A stretch of 19,068 bases of DNA from Caryophanales bacterium (GTDB taxonomy: Bacteria; Bacillota_I; Bacilli_A; RFN20; CAG-826), in contig JAQYER010000021.1 in the NCBI GenBank assembly GCA_028723545.1, positions 1 to 19,068 on the forward strand, given 5' to 3'. The position numbers and the translations under genes are program-made. The notes beneath the pieces were generated by a model, which worked only from the letters and a program-made list of their open reading frames with translations, was not told the origin of the DNA and searched no databases. Positions 1 to 7,808 of the stretch are shown one piece after another (positions within the stretch are counted from its first letter, which is position 1; each line of letters begins with the position of its first letter).

Positions 1-1
1 A

Positions 2-571
2 ATTCAAAACGCATTTGGTAATGTTTTAGTGTTGGGATTAGGAATTGGATATTATCAATTTATGATTGCTTTAAAAGAAGAAGTTGAATCAATAACGATA
101 ATAGAATCAGATAAAAACGCTATCAAAATATTTAATGAATGTATTTACCCTTTTGTTAAAAATAAAGATAAAATCCATATCATCAATACTGATGCGTTTG
201 AATTTTTAAAAAATAACGATTTAAACAAATTTGATTATATTTTTTCTGATATTTGGCATAATGCCGGTGATGGATTACCTTTATATTTGAAAATTAAAAA
301 ATATGAAAAACTTTATCAGAATACTAAATTTGATTATTGGATTGAAACTTCTTTATTAGCGTTATTAAGAAGATATGTTTTAACAGTATTCGAAGAACAA
401 TTAGATGGTTCAACAGTTGATGATTATTTAAACGCCATTAATGAAAACGATGTAATTGTTAATAAATTATATTTTCTTCTAATTGATTATGAAATTAATA
501 ATGAAGATGATTTGAAGCAATTATTATCTGATAATTCATTAAAAGATATCGCTACTAAACTTGATTATTAA
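2..571 (+). CDS. Class I SAM-dependent methyltransferase-like protein, 5'-truncated at the window edge
   Basis: The frame is open from base 2, so the start lies outside the window. The first GTG (29) sits in the middle of a Rossmann strand and is not a start. The 189 visible residues begin with a glycine-rich SAM-binding loop (VLVLGLGIGYY). An acidic strand end (ITIIESD, about residues 35-41) follows, placed where the acidic residue that binds the ribose lies in this fold. Next come an IINTDAFEFL segment and a DYIFSDIWHN strand like motif IV. This order is typical of class I methyltransferases and of the related spermidine-synthase fold. The C-terminal third is helical and charged and shows no motif I know. 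The substrate cannot be assigned. It faces the next gene and ends at a bidirectional terminator. Confidence 0.75.
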   Translation: MQNAFGNVLVLGLGIGYYQFMIALKEEVESITIIESDKNAIKIFNECIYPFVKNKDKIHIINTDAFEFLKNNDLNKFDYIFSDIWHNAGDGLPLYLKIKKYEKLYQNTKFDYWIETSLLALLRRYVLTVFEEQLDGSTVDDYLNAINENDVIVNKLYFLLIDYEINNEDDLKQLLSDNSLKDIATKLDY

Positions 572-573
572 CA

Positions 574-605
574 AAAAAATACCAATCAAACGATTGGCAT
601 TTTTT
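574..605. terminator. Bidirectional intrinsic terminator between convergent genes
   Basis: An A-tract, the arm CCAATC (582-587), the loop AAAC, the arm GATTGG (592-597) and a T-tract (600-605) form one hairpin. A574-579 can pair with T600-605, and there is one A/C mismatch inside the stem. With a U-run available on either strand it can end both the methyltransferase transcript and the convergent transcript of the gene ending at 621. Confidence 0.8.
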
Positions 606-620
606 AGTTGTTTAAATTAA

Positions 621-2075
621 TTATTTATTAATTTTTTCGATACCAGCATTAGCCATAACAGTATCAATTAAGATTTTGGCACGTTTGACTGATAAATCTG
701 ATTTTACATCGAGATAAGCTTTGACATCAGCATATTTTTTAGCACTTGCGCCTTTTACTGGGATTGTGCTTGTTAAATAATCGTTTGGATTAAGAGCGTA
801 ATAAATTTTCATTTTCTTACCAGCAATTGTAATGTGAACATATTTTACAGTATGTAAACGATATGTATCACCATCAATTGAAATACGACTCTTTAAACCA
901 TAAGAAAGTAAATAAGCTTTGATGTCATCATATTTGTCTTTTAATTCGCGGTCTGAGCGGCGAACCTTGTCAACAAATGGAACACGTTCAATAACAATTT
1001 TTTGTTTTTCTTCTTCTACTGGAGTTGGTTCTGGTTCAACAACAGGAGTTGGTTCTTCAACTGGTTCTTCTTCGATAGCAACATATTTTCCATCTTCTAC
1101 TTTGAAATATTTAGAAATGATATATTGATAAGAAGCTTCAAAAATTTCCCATAATTGATTTTCTTCAGTGAATGTTCCATCATTGACGCGTAATTTATAA
1201 TAGTCGCCAGATCCAGCAAAGTTGCTTGATTCAAGATCGTGATCTTTTTTAAATTCAGCAGCTTTTTCAGCTTCTAAACGAATAAGGATAGAAGAAACTT
1301 CTTCTTTACCATATGTTAACGCCATATTGCAAACGCCAACATTATTTGAAACTGGTCCATTTTCTCCGTTAGCGTCTTTATTTTCAGTTGCTACTGGGTG
1401 TTCTTCACCAGCCATAGAAGCAACGTGTTCTTTAACCATATTAACTGTGAAAGTAACAGGTTCTGGTTTTTCTTCAACAACAGGTTCTTCAGAAACTTCT
1501 TCAGCTTTTTCTTCTTCAACTGGAGCTGGTTCAGAAGCTGGAACTTCACGAACAATTTCACGAACAACTGTTGTACCAGTTAATTTTTCTGAATAGACTT
1601 GGATAATTCCAACTAAACATGAAATTAATGAAATGACAAATGAAATAGCGATTAATAACGCGACTACCATTACGAACACCATTGATAATTTTGAAATAGA
1701 ACCAAGGTGACCACGTAAGGCAATTAAGAAGAATGAAATTCCGTATGATGCGATTGCACCTGAAAGTAAAAAATTAACTGCAGATAATATTGATTTTTTC
1801 GCTTTCTTTGCAATAAAGAAGATGAATAATGCAATTACTGCGATAATTCCTAAATCAATAATAGCAGCAAGGAATAATGGGATAGTTGAAAGTGGGAATG
1901 ATCCTACTTGGAAGAAAGTGACCATCCAAATTAAATAATCTAATGCTGGTTTTGCATTAGCTTTTGCACCAGCTGGTCCAAACGCAAAGATTAATGCAAT
2001 GCCAATGATGATGACAACATTAACAATTGTGAGTATACCAGTGATACCTAAACCTTTTTTTGTGTTTTTGCTCAT
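621..2075 (-). CDS. Multidomain membrane protein of unknown function with Glu/Pro-rich linkers
   Basis: The product is 484 residues. Residues 1-165 carry four hydrophobic segments (about 9-34, 61-89, 97-121, 129-161). A Glu/Pro/Val-rich linker (170-208) leads to a first soluble domain (about 209-326), which includes a GDYYKLRVNDG stretch. A second Glu/Pro linker (334-357) leads to a second domain (about 363-480) with conserved-looking basic and aromatic patches (YDDIKAYLLSYGLKSRIS, KIYYALNPNDY, SDLSVKRAKILIDTVM). I recall similar C-terminal domains in proteins of uncultured gut Firmicutes but cannot name the family. The ATG at 2075 has a good Shine-Dalgarno (GAGAGGT, 2084-2090) 8 bases upstream and its own promoter, so it is a single-gene unit. 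I assign no function. A membrane-anchored scaffold or sensor with cytoplasmic domains is one possibility. Confidence 0.85.
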   Translation of the reverse strand: MSKNTKKGLGITGILTIVNVVIIIGIALIFAFGPAGAKANAKPALDYLIWMVTFFQVGSFPLSTIPLFLAAIIDLGIIAVIALFIFFIAKKAKKSILSAVNFLLSGAIASYGISFFLIALRGHLGSISKLSMVFVMVVALLIAISFVISLISCLVGIIQVYSEKLTGTTVVREIVREVPASEPAPVEEEKAEEVSEEPVVEEKPEPVTFTVNMVKEHVASMAGEEHPVATENKDANGENGPVSNNVGVCNMALTYGKEEVSSILIRLEAEKAAEFKKDHDLESSNFAGSGDYYKLRVNDGTFTEENQLWEIFEASYQYIISKYFKVEDGKYVAIEEEPVEEPTPVVEPEPTPVEEEKQKIVIERVPFVDKVRRSDRELKDKYDDIKAYLLSYGLKSRISIDGDTYRLHTVKYVHITIAGKKMKIYYALNPNDYLTSTIPVKGASAKKYADVKAYLDVKSDLSVKRAKILIDTVMANAGIEKINK

Positions 2076-2099
2076 ATTTTTGTACCTCTCGTGCTTAAA

Positions 2100-2127
2100 A
2101 ATATACCACTTATTTATAAAATAACAA
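2100..2127 (-). promoter_or_regulatory. Sigma-A-type promoter for the 621-2075 membrane protein gene
   Basis: Read on the minus strand, a -35 box TTGTTA (2122-2127), a 16-base spacer and a -10 box TATATT (2100-2105) precede the gene. The predicted start of transcription leaves a leader of roughly 17 bases carrying the Shine-Dalgarno GAGAGGT. This is a conventional leadered arrangement, unlike the other promoters in this window. Confidence 0.6.
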
Positions 2128-2199
2128 AATTATTTTTGCATTATCGCCACAAAAAATCGCTTCTTTTTTAAAATTCGAGAAATTTAACGAAAAATATCA

Positions 2200-3399
2200 C
2201 TAAATCTTAAATATATTGATTCCTATTTCAACCATTTTTTGCATTTCTTCTAAAACAGCGAATTCATATTTACCATGGCAATTATATCCACCTACTCCAA
2301 TATTTGGGCAAGGAACACCAAGGAATGAAAATGTCGCCCCATCAGTTCCACCTCTTATTGGGACAAATATTAATTCAGTATTTGATTTATTAAATGCAGT
2401 TTTTAAGATATCAGTTACTTCTGGGTTTTTATCAATGATTGGACGCATATTTGCGTATGAATTAGTCCAATTAAGTTCAATTTTCACACCAGGATATTTT
2501 TTAGTTAGTTTTTCAGCAATGTCGTAAAAATCTTTAGTTTGTCTTTCTAAAATATTAATATCGAAATTTCTTAAAATAAAATCAGCGTGTGATTTTTCAA
2601 CGCCACCTTCGATATTGCATAAATGATGGAACCCTTCGTAATTTTCAGTTTTTGAAGGAACTTCATTTTCTGGCAATAATGAGATTAATTCATTTAACAC
2701 CATTGAAGCATTAATCATAATTCCTTTTGAATAGCCTGGATGAATTGATTTTCCAAATACATCAATTTTCATTGAACGAGCGTTGAAATTTTCAATAGAC
2801 ACATATTTTGGATCTTCCCCATCAAATGTATAAGCGTATTTGCAACCAAATTTATCTTTATTAAAATGTTCTGGTCCTCTTCCAATTTCTTCATCTGGCG
2901 TAAATAAAATAGACATTGGTCTTCTTTTATCAATTGGTAATTTTAAAATTTCCTTGGCGATTTCTATAATAATCGCACATCCCGCTTTGTCGTCCGATCC
3001 AAGAAGAGTTGTTCCATCAGTAGTAATTATCGTTTTTCCAATACACTCATTCAATTTAGGAAATTCTTTTCTTGATAAGAATAATTTTGTGTTTCCTAAA
3101 GGAATATCATCGCCATTATAACTATAAATTACTTGTGGCTTAACATCTTTTCCACTGCATTCTAAAGCGGTATCAACATGAGAACAAACACCAATTGGAC
3201 AATAATCAATATTGCCAGGAATCCAAGCATATAATCTACCAAATTCATCTATTTCATTATCAATTTTTAAATCATCTAATTGTGATTTTAATAAATTTAA
3301 TAAATCATATTGTTTAAATGTTGAAGGTGATGAATTTGAATTCTCATCGCTTTGAGTATCAATTTTGACATATTTAAGAAAATTATCTAATAAATCCAT
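2200..3399 (-). CDS. pepT: Peptidase T (tripeptide aminopeptidase, M20 family)
   Basis: This cytoplasmic di-zinc aminopeptidase removes the N-terminal residue from tripeptides. At 399 residues it is close to the usual length of about 405-410. Visible metal and catalytic residues fall where PepT has them: H74 and D76 in SHVDTA, D136 in LLGSDDKAG, E170/E171 in TPDEEIGRGPEHF, D193 in TFDGED, and H375 in GGYNCHGKYEF. The PepT-type signatures TTDGTTLLG, IHPG and RGGTDGA are also present, separating it from other M20 enzymes. It is the last gene of the ABC-transporter operon. The stop codon (TAG) of the preceding kinase gene lies directly against its Shine-Dalgarno (AGAGGTGG), 9 bases before the ATG. 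No clear terminator follows its own TAG stop. Confidence 0.95.
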   Translation of the reverse strand: MDLLDNFLKYVKIDTQSDENSNSSPSTFKQYDLLNLLKSQLDDLKIDNEIDEFGRLYAWIPGNIDYCPIGVCSHVDTALECSGKDVKPQVIYSYNGDDIPLGNTKLFLSRKEFPKLNECIGKTIITTDGTTLLGSDDKAGCAIIIEIAKEILKLPIDKRRPMSILFTPDEEIGRGPEHFNKDKFGCKYAYTFDGEDPKYVSIENFNARSMKIDVFGKSIHPGYSKGIMINASMVLNELISLLPENEVPSKTENYEGFHHLCNIEGGVEKSHADFILRNFDINILERQTKDFYDIAEKLTKKYPGVKIELNWTNSYANMRPIIDKNPEVTDILKTAFNKSNTELIFVPIRGGTDGATFSFLGVPCPNIGVGGYNCHGKYEFAVLEEMQKMVEIGINIFKI

Positions 3400-3408
3400 A
3401 ATCCACCT

Positions 3409-4287
3409 CTAATTTTTTAATTTTAATAATCGATTATATGCGTCTAAAGCATTATCAATAAAATAATTTGCAACACCTAAAAAATCAATTTTGTGAGCTT
3501 CGCCTTCGCCATGATAGTCTTTGATAATTGCAACGTTATACCATTGCAAAGATAAAAACATTCTCCAAAGATAATATGCTTCATAATCTTTAACTTTAGG
3601 TTTGCTATAAACTGCTTCTAAAAGTTTAATACCCATTGAAACATCATTATTTCCAAAACAAGCAATATCGTACATTTCATAATTGTTCATAGCAAATTCA
3701 AAATCAATTACAAAATATTTACCATCAGTTCGTCTAATTATATTAGAAGGTTGAAAATCATTATGAGATAAACAAATTTTTCCTTTTTCCATAATTTCGC
3801 GATTGTCAAAGACGATATTTCTTAACAAAGGATATTCTTCTCTTATATCTTTTAATCCGAGGTTTAATCTTTCTTTTTCATAACTTATTAATCTAGGAAA
3901 AGGATTGTAATATTCATCCATGAGAGAAGATTTTCTTTCAGATTTAATAATTCTCGCTACTTCGGAATAATCAATATCTTCGACTTTTTCTAAAGATTGG
4001 CCAGGAATAAATTCATTAACTTTAATTCCTGTTTCTTCTTGAAAAACATAATTTTTAGCAGTTATTCCTAAATCCATATATTTTAATACTGCTTTATGTT
4101 CAATATCACGACACACCATTGAATTTGATTGACCAGTTGGAATATATAAAACATATTTATTTTTGAATCTATCTTCCATAATAAAAGATCTATTCATCAT
4201 TCCCCCGTGCATTTCAGACACAACTGATAATATTCCACGATACGCCGAAAGAACTTCATCTACACTAAATTCAAAATTATCTTCCAT
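3409..4287 (-). CDS. Choline/ethanolamine-kinase-like phosphotransferase (APH fold)
   Basis: The 292-residue protein has the aminoglycoside/choline kinase fold. The catalytic loop HNDFQPSNI (H175, D177, N182) and the metal-binding IDFEFAMNNYEMYDIA segment (D195, E197) are intact. The DFE followed by YxxxDIA is closer to choline/ethanolamine kinases of the LicA type than to drug-modifying enzymes. The N-lobe shows a short KYVLYIP strand. Known LicA enzymes phosphorylate choline for decoration of surface glycans; the substrate here is only inferred from family. It lies 12 bases after the ABC permease gene with a Shine-Dalgarno (GAGGT) and 9 bases before pepT, so the three are probably cotranscribed. 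No cytidylyltransferase or choline transporter partner is visible in the window. Confidence 0.8.
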   Translation of the reverse strand: MEDNFEFSVDEVLSAYRGILSVVSEMHGGMMNRSFIMEDRFKNKYVLYIPTGQSNSMVCRDIEHKAVLKYMDLGITAKNYVFQEETGIKVNEFIPGQSLEKVEDIDYSEVARIIKSERKSSLMDEYYNPFPRLISYEKERLNLGLKDIREEYPLLRNIVFDNREIMEKGKICLSHNDFQPSNIIRRTDGKYFVIDFEFAMNNYEMYDIACFGNNDVSMGIKLLEAVYSKPKVKDYEAYYLWRMFLSLQWYNVAIIKDYHGEGEAHKIDFLGVANYFIDNALDAYNRLLKLKN

Positions 4288-4299
4288 AATACCTCATTT

Positions 4300-6987
4300 C
4301 TAATCAACTGATTTTAAAGATTCAACCATTTTCACGCCTCTAGCTTTTAATGACAATATGAAATTAACAAATAAGCTTGTGCCAAATGTAATCGCAAATG
4401 AAATTAAATAAGTCTTTGGGAAAACAGTATATAAAAATTCAACTAATGGGGTTCGATTTACCATCAAAACTGCTACCTCTAGAGGTTTGCCTAATAATAA
4501 ACCAAGTAATATTCCTATTGTAGTTAACACCATTATTTCAATTATTAACGACATCATAATTTCAAGCTGATTAAACCCTAATACCTTCATTGTCGCAATA
4601 TCACGATTTCTTTCTTTAAAATTAAGAAGCGCTAAGTTGTATAAAACAACAACCGCTAATATAATTGCAAAACATTTTACTGCTAAAGTCATCACCGAAA
4701 TAGAAGACATATATGAATTAATTGTATCGCGGTTTTCGTCTCTTGTGGTATATCCAGCAATACCTTCAATTTGTTTTATTTGTTCTCCAATGTTAACTGC
4801 TTCATTATAATCAGTAACACTAACCCAACCATTATTTTGGAATTCAAAAATTTCTCCATAATCCATAAAATCTTTATTTACAAAAATTCCATGAATATAA
4901 AAATTTTCAAAAATCGCTCCAACTCGGCCAACAAAATATTCTTTTCTAACTAGCGGAACGCTAAATTCAATAATATCACCAACTTTTAAATTTAATGCTT
5001 CGGCTTCTTTTTGAGAAATAGCGATATCTTCTTTGATTTGATATCCATCATCGCCAATAAAAAATTGAGAGTCATTTTCAATGCAGAAAACCTTTGTATC
5101 AAATAAAGTGCCTTGTCCTCTAATAGTAGATGGAATTAATGCATATTCTTCGACACTATCGACTCCATCAATAGCAAGTATTTCATCTTTGTGCGATTTC
5201 ACATCATTATAAGATAACGATATATCAGCAGAATAATATTGCGTCATATCATGATCAACGCCATAAACAAGTGTGTCATCAATTCCAAAACCACAAACTA
5301 ACAACGCTGTACAGCCCATAATTCCAACAACTACCATCAATGATTTAGTAATATTGACTCTAATATTTCTAAATGCCATCTTAATAGCGAGTAATAATGG
5401 CTTTTTAGCGTTCCCAGCCGCTTTAGTTTTAATTGATTTAGGCGCAACTGGTCGCATTGCTTCACTTGGAGATAACTTGACACCTTTGTAAACTACTAAG
5501 AATGTAACTAAATTTGAAATAGCGATTGAACCAAGTGTTGAAATTAACGCCTCTTTAAATGCTAAAGTATATGTCATCGGAGGAAGCGTATATAGTATTG
5601 CGTATTTAATATTTAAAATAAAAGACAATAACAATGGCCCAATAATAATTCCGATAACCGCTCCAATTAATGTAATAATCGAGGTAATTAACAAATAATG
5701 AACAATGATTCTTGTTTTTGATATTCCCATTGCTTTCAACGTTCCAATTAATGTTCTTTCTTTTATTATTAATTGGCTAAAAGTAGTAATCGCGACAAGT
5801 GTAGCAACTAAAAAGAATACGATAGGAAAAAAATACGCTAGCTTACGCGCTTGAATAATATCATTTTGAATTGTTATATTGCTAACGAGAGAATTGATAT
5901 CGTTGCACATAATCAGATTACTATCTTCTTTATTATTAAAATATTGTTGAATAGAAGTTTTAACTAAATCTAAATAATTTAAGTCATTCAATTTTGTGCA
6001 ATATGTATTATAGGTATATGAATCAGCAATCATATCAATTACGCCTTCGAGTATGTTGCTCTCGCGAATGGCTAATTTCCACAAATAATCTTCATCACCA
6101 ATTTGAGGAACTTCTGGATTGGCGAAATTTTCATACGCTGATTGTTTTAATTTATTTTTAAAAAGATTGATATCTAATAAGAAATTAGAAGTGTTCATTA
6201 ATGATGATTGAATATTTTCCGCAAACATCATTGAGCCAGTAACTTGAAATGATAAATCAAGGGTGGATTGATCAAAAATATTGACACTATTTTCATCTTT
6301 TAAACAGGTGTTGAAAACATCAATCATATTTTTGTTTTTTAAATCATTCCATGATTTTTTCAATTCTTCTCCAAAACCATCAGGAAGATTATTGATTATA
6401 TTTTCAATTCGATCGTAATAATCATCATTTTGTTCTTGTAACACTTTTTCAACTGTGTATTCCTCTAAAACGTTATGAACAGCTGAAAAATTAAAACTAA
6501 CTGTTTTACTACGATAATAGCCTTCTTCATCAACCCACTTATCCCACATTTGAGATTGCCTTTCATCATTAAATAAGCGGTTATCAATAATAAAGAAGTC
6601 GGTTTGTTGAACATTATCGGTATTATATGCAGCGTTTATTGTTGGAAGTGATTCACTCATTAAAGCGTTATATGAATTACCATCAATATCTGCGCCTAAT
6701 GAATATCTTTTTTCGGTTTTGCCTAATAACCCAACGATTTTATCAATTGCTTCACTATCTTGGTCATCACTTATTGTTACAGAAGTCCATATATCCGCAA
6801 TATTGCTGCCTTCATATAAAGTATTGACTCTTTTTTCGATACTATCAGCGTTACTACATAATCCGACAAATAAAGTAACCGCAACTGCGTTAATTAAAAT
6901 AATAGACAAAAATTGAAGCCATTGAGAAAAAATGGTACGTATACCAACTTTTCTTAACATTCTTCCTATTTTGTTCTTTCTTACCAT
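4300..6987 (-). CDS. ABC transporter permease with two FtsX domains and large extracytoplasmic regions
   Basis: This is the membrane subunit of an FtsX/MacB-type transporter, 895 residues long. About eight transmembrane segments are visible: 21-44, then three around 383-405, 428-458 and 476-500, one at 545-567, and three around 764-788, 812-835 and 856-880. The two FtsX domains each carry the typical cytoplasmic signature after a helix (KERTLIGTLKAMGIS near 409 and KERNRDIATMKVLGF near 791). Between them lie a long outside region (45-382) and a second one (about 568-763). Transporters of this class export lipids, peptides or antimicrobials, or couple ATP hydrolysis to work outside the membrane. 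The start codon overlaps the end of the ATPase gene by 7 bases, with GGAG upstream inside that gene, consistent with coupled translation. It ends with TAG. Confidence 0.93.
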   Translation of the reverse strand: MVRKNKIGRMLRKVGIRTIFSQWLQFLSIILINAVAVTLFVGLCSNADSIEKRVNTLYEGSNIADIWTSVTISDDQDSEAIDKIVGLLGKTEKRYSLGADIDGNSYNALMSESLPTINAAYNTDNVQQTDFFIIDNRLFNDERQSQMWDKWVDEEGYYRSKTVSFNFSAVHNVLEEYTVEKVLQEQNDDYYDRIENIINNLPDGFGEELKKSWNDLKNKNMIDVFNTCLKDENSVNIFDQSTLDLSFQVTGSMMFAENIQSSLMNTSNFLLDINLFKNKLKQSAYENFANPEVPQIGDEDYLWKLAIRESNILEGVIDMIADSYTYNTYCTKLNDLNYLDLVKTSIQQYFNNKEDSNLIMCNDINSLVSNITIQNDIIQARKLAYFFPIVFFLVATLVAITTFSQLIIKERTLIGTLKAMGISKTRIIVHYLLITSIITLIGAVIGIIIGPLLLSFILNIKYAILYTLPPMTYTLAFKEALISTLGSIAISNLVTFLVVYKGVKLSPSEAMRPVAPKSIKTKAAGNAKKPLLLAIKMAFRNIRVNITKSLMVVVGIMGCTALLVCGFGIDDTLVYGVDHDMTQYYSADISLSYNDVKSHKDEILAIDGVDSVEEYALIPSTIRGQGTLFDTKVFCIENDSQFFIGDDGYQIKEDIAISQKEAEALNLKVGDIIEFSVPLVRKEYFVGRVGAIFENFYIHGIFVNKDFMDYGEIFEFQNNGWVSVTDYNEAVNIGEQIKQIEGIAGYTTRDENRDTINSYMSSISVMTLAVKCFAIILAVVVLYNLALLNFKERNRDIATMKVLGFNQLEIMMSLIIEIMVLTTIGILLGLLLGKPLEVAVLMVNRTPLVEFLYTVFPKTYLISFAITFGTSLFVNFILSLKARGVKMVESLKSVD

Positions 6988-7685
6988 TTAATTGTCTCCG
7001 GATCAATTGGATTATCATTTATAACATCACTAGCGATTTTACCATCTTGTATTCTAATAACGCGGTCTGCTGTATCGGCAATTTTTGCGTTATGAGTAAC
7101 AATAACAACCGTCTTTTGATATTCATGACAAACATTTGATAATAATTTAATAATTTTTCCACCAGTTTTGCTATCTAACGCTCCAGTAGGTTCATCACAT
7201 AATAATAAAGTAGGATTTTTTACAATTGCGCGAGCAATAGAAACTCTTTGTTGTTCTCCACCACTTAATTGAGAAGGGAAATTCTTTTCACGACCTTCTA
7301 ATCCAACTGATTTAATTATTTCTTTTGAATTAAAAGGATTCTCACTAAGTGATTCGGCTAAAGAAACGTTTTCTAATGCAGTTAAATTTGGGAGAAGATT
7401 ATAAAATTGGAAAACAAATCCAATATCATGTCTTCGAAATAAGCCTAATTCATGATCATTTAATTTTGTAATCTCTTTACCGTTAACATAATATTGTCCA
7501 CTTGATGCAACATCCATTCCACCAATAATATTAAGTAAAGTTGATTTACCCGCTCCAGATGCTCCTAAAATGACAACAAATTGTCCATTCGGGATTGAAA
7601 AAGAAATGTTATCTAACGCTCTAACTTCGTTAGTTTTTGCACTTCCATAAATTTTTGAGATATTTTTTAATTCGACTTGTTCCAT
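6981..7685 (-). CDS. ABC transporter ATP-binding protein (LolD/MacB type)
   Basis: This ATPase subunit of 234 residues partners the FtsX-type permease encoded just downstream. All nucleotide-binding motifs are present: Walker A GASGAGKST (41-49), Q-loop at Q93, the signature LSGGEQQR (140-147), Walker B LLLCDEPTGALD (160-171) and the H-loop His (H198). The DEPTGALD Walker B and the IGFVFQFYNLLPNLTALENV segment are typical of the LolD/MacB branch. It is the first gene of the operon. Its ATG lies only 9 bases from a perfect extended -10 box and has no Shine-Dalgarno, so the mRNA is probably leaderless or nearly so. Confidence 0.95.
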   Translation of the reverse strand: MEQVELKNISKIYGSAKTNEVRALDNISFSIPNGQFVVILGASGAGKSTLLNIIGGMDVASSGQYYVNGKEITKLNDHELGLFRRHDIGFVFQFYNLLPNLTALENVSLAESLSENPFNSKEIIKSVGLEGREKNFPSQLSGGEQQRVSIARAIVKNPTLLLCDEPTGALDSKTGGKIIKLLSNVCHEYQKTVVIVTHNAKIADTADRVIRIQDGKIASDVINDNPIDPETIKW

Positions 7686-7694
7686 AATGGCTTT

Positions 7695-7703
7695 ATTATA
7701 TCA
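7695..7703 (-). promoter_or_regulatory. Extended -10 promoter of the ABC transporter operon
   Basis: On the minus strand the sequence TGATATAAT is an exact extended -10 element (TGnTATAAT). Only 9 bases separate it from the ATG at 7685, so transcription should begin about 2-4 bases before the start codon. No good -35 box is visible, which fits an extended -10 promoter. The inverted repeat at 7712-7732 covers the -35 position. Confidence 0.65.
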
Positions 7704-7711
7704 TTATGTAA

Positions 7712-7732
7712 ATGAAAAGATATACTTTTCAT
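7712..7732. promoter_or_regulatory. Perfect 8-base inverted repeat, candidate operator
   Basis: ATGAAAAG (7712-7719) and CTTTTCAT (7725-7732) are perfect reverse complements separated by ATATA. The 21-base site lies over the -35 region of the ABC operon promoter and in the shared upstream region of the divergent serine dehydratase gene. That placement fits a dimeric repressor site. No regulator gene is present in the window to pair with it. Confidence 0.45.
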
Positions 7733-7769
7733 CTTTGTTTAGCGACATAAAATTTTATTTTGTTTATTA

Positions 7770-7799
7770 TTATCAATTATTTAAAAATAGTTGTATACT
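7770..7799 (+). promoter_or_regulatory. Promoter of the serine dehydratase gene
   Basis: A -10 box TATACT (7794-7799) lies 9 bases before the ATG at 7809. An imperfect -35 box TTATCA (7770-7775) is spaced 18 bases upstream. The stretch before the ATG (TTTAAAAATAGTTGTATACT, then TTCATTAAT) contains no Shine-Dalgarno, so initiation on a leaderless or very short-leader mRNA is likely. Confidence 0.5.
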
Positions 7800-7808
7800 T
7801 TCATTAAT

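Noticed and set aside
29..31. GTG as the start of the methyltransferase gene
   Set aside because: In-frame coding sequence continues upstream to base 2, and this GTG falls within the first Rossmann strand and SAM-binding loop.
919..1596. Plus-strand open frames rich in Ser, Thr, Gly and Phe opposite the 621-2075 gene
   Set aside because: They are the complement of the Glu/Pro/Val-rich linkers of the minus-strand gene. They have no ribosome site and only simple composition.
2076..2199. Terminator after pepT
   Set aside because: Only A/T-rich short repeats are seen (AAAAAA and TTTTTT around GAAGCGA on the minus strand). There is no GC-containing stem, so none is called.
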